Assembly: GCA_963834515.1 (NCBI GenBank)
Contig: CAWICB010000002.1
Coordinates: 248,001-312,000 of the forward strand
Direction of reading: 5' to 3'
Origin: RYN-230 sp963834515
GTDB taxonomy: Bacteria; Actinomycetota; Actinomycetes; Streptosporangiales; Streptosporangiaceae
Length of the DNA: 64,000 bases
A program made the position numbers and the translations under genes. Below the pieces are notes generated by a model. The model had not been told where the DNA came from. It saw only the letters and a list, made by a program, of their open reading frames with translations, and searched no databases. This document shows, piece by piece, positions 60,766-64,000 of the stretch. The first letter of the stretch is position 1; every line of letters starts with the position of its first letter.

Positions 60766-61599
60766 ATGGCTATCCGCAAGTACAAGCCGACCACCCCGGG
60801 ACGGCGGGGCGCCACCGGCGCGGACTTCTCCGAGCTCACCCGCAGTGAGCCGGAGAAGTCGCTGGTCCGCCCGCTGTCCTCGAAGGGTGGCCGGAACGTG
60901 CACGGCCGGATCACCGCGCGGCACCAGGGCGGCGGCCACAAGCGTGCCTTCCGGGTGATCGACTTCCGGCGCAGCGACAAGGACGGCGTCCCGGCCAAGG
61001 TTGCGCACATCGAGTACGACCCCAACCGGACGTCCCGGATCGCGCTGCTGCACTACGCCGACGGCGAGAAGCGCTACATCCTCGCGCCGCAGGGCCTGGC
61101 CCAGGGCGACGTGGTGGAGAACGGCCCGGGCTCGGACATCCGCCCCGGCAACTGCCTGGCGCTGCGCAACATCCCGACCGGCACCGTGGTGCACGCCATC
61201 GAGCTGCGCCCGGGCGGCGGGGCCAAGATCGCCCGCTCGGCCGGCTCCGGTGTCCAGCTGCTGGCCAAGGACGGCGGGTTCGCCCAGCTGCGGATGCCCT
61301 CCGGCGAGATCCGCCGGGTCGACGCGGCCTGCCGGGCCACGGTCGGCGAAGTCGGCAACGCCGAGCAGGGCAACATCAAGCTCGGCAAGGCGGGCCGGAA
61401 CCGGTGGAAGGGCCACCGCCCGTCGGTGCGCGGGGTCGCGATGAACCCGGTCGACCACCCGCTCGGCGGCGGTGAGGGCAAGAGCTCTGGCGGCCGCCAC
61501 CCGGTCAGCCCGTGGGGCAAGCCCGAGGGCCGGACCCGGCAAGAAAACAAGCCCAGCGACCGGCTGATCGTCCGCAGGCGCGGCAAGAAGAAGCGGTAG
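60766..61599 (+). CDS. rplB: 50S ribosomal protein L2
   Basis: The product has 277 residues from ATG 60766 (MAIRKYKPTTPGRRG), preceded by AGAGGAGC. VRPLSSKGGRNVHGRITARH, RGVAMNPVDHPLGGGEGKSS and GRHPVSPWGKPEGRTRQENK are typical. It is needed for subunit association and peptidyl transfer. Confidence 0.97.
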   Translation: MAIRKYKPTTPGRRGATGADFSELTRSEPEKSLVRPLSSKGGRNVHGRITARHQGGGHKRAFRVIDFRRSDKDGVPAKVAHIEYDPNRTSRIALLHYADGEKRYILAPQGLAQGDVVENGPGSDIRPGNCLALRNIPTGTVVHAIELRPGGGAKIARSAGSGVQLLAKDGGFAQLRMPSGEIRRVDAACRATVGEVGNAEQGNIKLGKAGRNRWKGHRPSVRGVAMNPVDHPLGGGEGKSSGGRHPVSPWGKPEGRTRQENKPSDRLIVRRRGKKKR

Positions 61600-61611
61600 G
61601 AGCACTGAGCG

Positions 61612-61890
61612 ATGCCTCGTAGCCTTAAGAAGGGCCCGTTCGTCGACGACCACCTGATCAAGAAGGTGGACGCGCAGAACGAAGCCGGAACCCGGAACCT
61701 GATCAAGACGTGGTCCCGGCGTTCCATGATCGTTCCTGCCATGCTGGGGCACACCATTGCGGTGCACGACGGCCGCAAGCACGTGCCGGTGTTCATCACC
61801 GAGGCGATGGTCGGGCACAAGCTCGGCGAGTTCGCGCCGACCCGCACGTTCCGCAGCCACGTCAGGGATGACCGCCGCAGCCGCCGCTAG
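61612..61890 (+). CDS. rpsS: 30S ribosomal protein S19
   Basis: The product has 92 residues: MPRSLKKGPFVDDHLIKKVD, RSMIVPAMLGHTIAVHDGRK and VGHKLGEFAPTRTFRSHV. It is in the 30S head. Confidence 0.97.
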   Translation: MPRSLKKGPFVDDHLIKKVDAQNEAGTRNLIKTWSRRSMIVPAMLGHTIAVHDGRKHVPVFITEAMVGHKLGEFAPTRTFRSHVRDDRRSRR

Positions 61891-61922
61891 GCCAGGCGAC
61901 GGAGAAGAGAGCGAGAGAGCAG

Positions 61923-62273
61923 ATGGAAGCTAGGGCCAAGGCGCGGTATGTCCGCGTCACGCCGCGGAAGGCCCGCCGCGTGGTGGACCTCATCCGCGGG
62001 CTGCCTGCGCAGCAGGCGCAGGCCGTGCTCGCCTTTGCGCCGCAGTCGGCCAGCGACCCGATCGGCAAGGTGCTGGCCAGCGCGATCGCCAACGCTGAGC
62101 ACGGCCGGCAGGCGGACGCCGACTCGCTCGTGGTCAGCCGGGCGTGGGTGGACGAGGGCCCGACGCTGAAGCGGTTCCGGCCGCGCGCCCAGGGCCGCGG
62201 TTACCGGATCAACAAGCGCACCAGCCACATCACGGTCATCGTCTCCGACGAACCCAAGGGGAGGTCCCGCTAG
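61923..62273 (+). CDS. rplV: 50S ribosomal protein L22
   Basis: The product has 116 residues: MEARAKARYVRVTPRKARRV, NAEHGRQADADSLVVSRAWV and PRAQGRGYRINKRTSHITVI. The beta-hairpin lines the exit tunnel. The stop overlaps the rpsC GTG by one base. Confidence 0.97.
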   Translation: MEARAKARYVRVTPRKARRVVDLIRGLPAQQAQAVLAFAPQSASDPIGKVLASAIANAEHGRQADADSLVVSRAWVDEGPTLKRFRPRAQGRGYRINKRTSHITVIVSDEPKGRSR

Positions 62274-63169
62274 TGGGGCAGAAGGTGAACCCGCACGGGT
62301 TCCGGCTGGGCATCACCACCGACTTCAAGAGCCGGTGGTATGCCGACAAGCTGTACAAGGACTACGTCGCGGAAGACGTGGCCATCCGCCGCATGCTGCA
62401 GCGCGGCATGGAGCGGGCCGGCATCTCCAAGGTGGAGATCGAGCGCACCAGGGACCGGGTCCGGGTGGACATCCACACCGCCCGGCCGGGCATCGTAATC
62501 GGCCGCCGTGGCGCCGAGGCGGACCGGATCCGTGGCGACCTGGAGAAGCTGACTGGCAAGCAGATCCAGCTCAACATCCTCGAGGTGAAGAACCCGGAGA
62601 CCGACGCGCAGCTCGTGGCGCAGGGCGTGGCCGAGCAGCTGTCCAGCCGGGTGTCGTTCCGCCGCGCCATGCGCAAGGCCATGCAGACCACGATGAAGAG
62701 CCCGGGCGCCAAGGGCATCCGGGTGCAGTGCTCGGGCCGCCTCGGCGGCGCCGAGATGTCCCGGTCCGAGTTCTACCGCGAGGGGCGGGTGCCGCTGCAC
62801 ACGCTGCGCGCGGACATCGACTACGGCTTCTACGAGGCCCGGACGACGTTCGGCCGGATCGGCGTGAAGGTCTGGATCTACCGGGGCGAGGCGCCGCAGA
62901 CCCGGGCCGAGCGCGAGGCGGCCGCGGCCGCCCTGCGGGCCGGCCAGCGCCGGGATAGGCCGGCCGGGCCACAGCGCCGGCGGCGCCCCGAGGGCGCTGA
63001 CCGCGGCGACCGGGGCCCGGGCGCCGACCGGGGCCCGGGCGCCGACCGGGGCGACCGCGGCGACCGGGGCGACGAGCGGGCCGGGCCGGACCGGGCGCCC
63101 GCCAGCCAGGCCACCGCGGTGCCGCCGGCCGAGACGGCGCCCGCAGCGACCAGCGGTGAGGAGGGCTGA
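62273..63169 (+). CDS. rpsC: 30S ribosomal protein S3 with a charged C-terminal extension
   Basis: The product has 298 residues from GTG 62273, against roughly 230-280 in other actinomycetes. The KH domain (ARPGIVIGRRGAEADRIRGD) and the S3 C-terminal domain (SGRLGGAEMSRSEFYREGRV, FGRIGVKVWIYRGEAPQTRA) are standard. From about residue 225 the tail is rich in Arg, Asp and Gly with repeats of DRGPGA and DRGDRG. S3 lies at the mRNA entrance. Confidence 0.96.
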   Translation: MGQKVNPHGFRLGITTDFKSRWYADKLYKDYVAEDVAIRRMLQRGMERAGISKVEIERTRDRVRVDIHTARPGIVIGRRGAEADRIRGDLEKLTGKQIQLNILEVKNPETDAQLVAQGVAEQLSSRVSFRRAMRKAMQTTMKSPGAKGIRVQCSGRLGGAEMSRSEFYREGRVPLHTLRADIDYGFYEARTTFGRIGVKVWIYRGEAPQTRAEREAAAAALRAGQRRDRPAGPQRRRRPEGADRGDRGPGADRGPGADRGDRGDRGDERAGPDRAPASQATAVPPAETAPAATSGEEG

Positions 63170-63172
63170 GTC

Positions 63173-63592
63173 ATGCTTATCCCGCGCAGGGTCAAGCACC
63201 GCAAGCAGCACCGGCCGGACCGGCACGGGCAGGCCAAGGGCGGCACCCGGGTGGCGTTCGGTGAGTACGGCATCCAGGCTCTGGAGCACGCGTACGTGAC
63301 CAACCGGCAGATCGAGTCGGCCCGTATCGCCATGACCCGGCACATCCGCCGTGGCGGCAAGGTGTGGATCACCATCTACCCGGACCGCCCGCTGACCAAG
63401 AAGCCGGCCGAGACCCGGATGGGTTCCGGCAAGGGCTCGCCGGAGTGGTGGGTGGCCAACGTCAAGCCGGGCCGGGTCATGTTCGAGCTGTCCGGGGTGG
63501 CCGAGCCGGTGGCCCGGGAGGCACTCCGCCGGGCCATGCACAAGCTGCCCATGAAATGCAAGTTCGTCAAGCGCGAAGTGGGGGAGGCGTGA
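63173..63592 (+). CDS. rplP: 50S ribosomal protein L16
   Basis: The product has 139 residues: MLIPRRVKHRKQHRPDRHGQ, GTRVAFGEYGIQALEHAYVT and GSGKGSPEWWVANVKPGRVM. It helps organise the A site of the large subunit. The stop overlaps the rpmC start. Confidence 0.97.
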   Translation: MLIPRRVKHRKQHRPDRHGQAKGGTRVAFGEYGIQALEHAYVTNRQIESARIAMTRHIRRGGKVWITIYPDRPLTKKPAETRMGSGKGSPEWWVANVKPGRVMFELSGVAEPVAREALRRAMHKLPMKCKFVKREVGEA

Positions 63593-63828
63593 TGGCTGGA
63601 CTGGCCGCCGCTGACCTGCGGAACTCCACCGAGGAAGAGCTCGACACCAAGCTCGCCGAGGCCAAGACGGAGCTGTTCAACCTCCGGTTCCAGGCCGCGA
63701 CCGGGCAGCTGGAGAGCCACGGCCGGCTGCGCGCGGTCAAGAAGGAGATCGCCCGCATCTACACCGTGAAGCGGGAACGTGAGCTCGGCATTGTGATCCT
63801 GGTGGAAGAGGCGGAAGAGAGTGAGTGA
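63592..63828 (+). CDS. rpmC: 50S ribosomal protein L29
   Basis: The product has 78 residues: ADLRNSTEEELDTKLAEAKT, ELFNLRFQAATGQLESHGRL and VKKEIARIYTVKRERELG. The short acidic tail (LVEEAEESE) is normal for actinomycetes. Confidence 0.96.
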   Translation: MAGLAAADLRNSTEEELDTKLAEAKTELFNLRFQAATGQLESHGRLRAVKKEIARIYTVKRERELGIVILVEEAEESE

Positions 63829-64000
63829 CGTGGAGCAGGGTGCGGCGCCGGCCCGCGGCTACCGCAAGGTCCGCGAGGGCTACGTGGTCCGGGACAAGAT
63901 GGACAAGACCGTGGTGGTCGAGGTCGAGGACCGGGTGAAGCACCCGAAGTACGGCAAGATCATCCGGCGCACCAAGAAGTACATCGCGCACGACGGTGCG
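63821..64000 (+). CDS. rpsQ: 30S ribosomal protein S17, 5' part
   Basis: Sixty codons from a GTG at 63821 run to the window edge: VSDVEQGAAPARGYRKVREG, YVVRDKMDKTVVVEVEDRVK and HPKYGKIIRRTKKYIAHD. This is S17, cut off at the right edge. The start overlaps the end of rpmC by eight bases. Confidence 0.93.
   Translation, partial: MSDVEQGAAPARGYRKVREGYVVRDKMDKTVVVEVEDRVKHPKYGKIIRRTKKYIAHDGA

Overview
The window is a contiguous piece of a very GC-rich actinomycete chromosome. GTG starts are frequent, four-base ATGA/GTGA gene overlaps are common, and third codon positions are almost all G or C. The right half carries the conserved order tRNA-Met, rpmG, two MaoC-type dehydratases, murB ... tRNA-Trp, secE, nusG, rplK, rplA, rplJ, rplL, rpoB, rpoC ... 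rpsL, rpsG, fusA, tuf and the S10 operon. This order is typical of Actinomycetota. A Streptosporangiales- or Frankiales-like soil organism is my best guess; the genus cannot be read from the sequence.

Layout. Positions 1-5066 hold the end of a luciferase-like flavin oxidoreductase, a holin-like/DUF3618 pair, a CYTH-CHAD protein and two tandem proteins that share a C-terminal domain. Positions 5214-10366 are a tight catabolic operon: MmgE/PrpD, acyl-CoA dehydrogenase, CaiB/BaiF CoA-transferase and aldehyde dehydrogenase. An SIS-domain protein, a membrane-anchored protein with seven Cys-pair repeats, and two SAM methyltransferases follow. Positions 15663-19162 hold a TnpB remnant and an operon of CoA-transferase, citryl-CoA-lyase-like protein and LtrA. 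A secreted G1 (glutamic) peptidase lies at 19221. Positions 21511-23833 hold tRNA-Met, rpmG, the dehydratase pair and murB. Positions 24013-36014 are a complete Gram-positive Tad (Flp pilus) locus: prepilin peptidase and two exported proteins on the minus strand, then a cpaB-like gene, cpaE, cpaF, tadB, tadC, flp, three TadE/G-type pseudopilins and a 1016-residue LysM/SARP-like membrane protein on the plus strand. Positions 36084-39301 hold an EamA transporter, adenosine deaminase and an aminotransferase. From 39578 onward the window is core information processing, cut off inside rpsQ at the right edge.

Three features cut across the window. (1) Three genes (aldehyde dehydrogenase, cpaE and rpsJ) each carry exactly one extra base that duplicates its neighbour. 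Because rpsJ is essential, assembly errors are the likeliest explanation. (2) Near-perfect tandem DNA repeats have expanded in frame inside linkers of many proteins, including NusG and ribosomal protein L10, and also between genes. (3) Two long perfect hairpins that share GTGATCA termini lie in intergenic DNA.

I saw no CRISPR array, prophage, intact insertion sequence or antibiotic-type biosynthetic cluster. The least conventional material is the Tad locus with its LysM/SARP-like protein, the seven-repeat Cys-pair protein, the two acyl-CoA modules of unknown substrate, and the repeat-extended NusG and L10.
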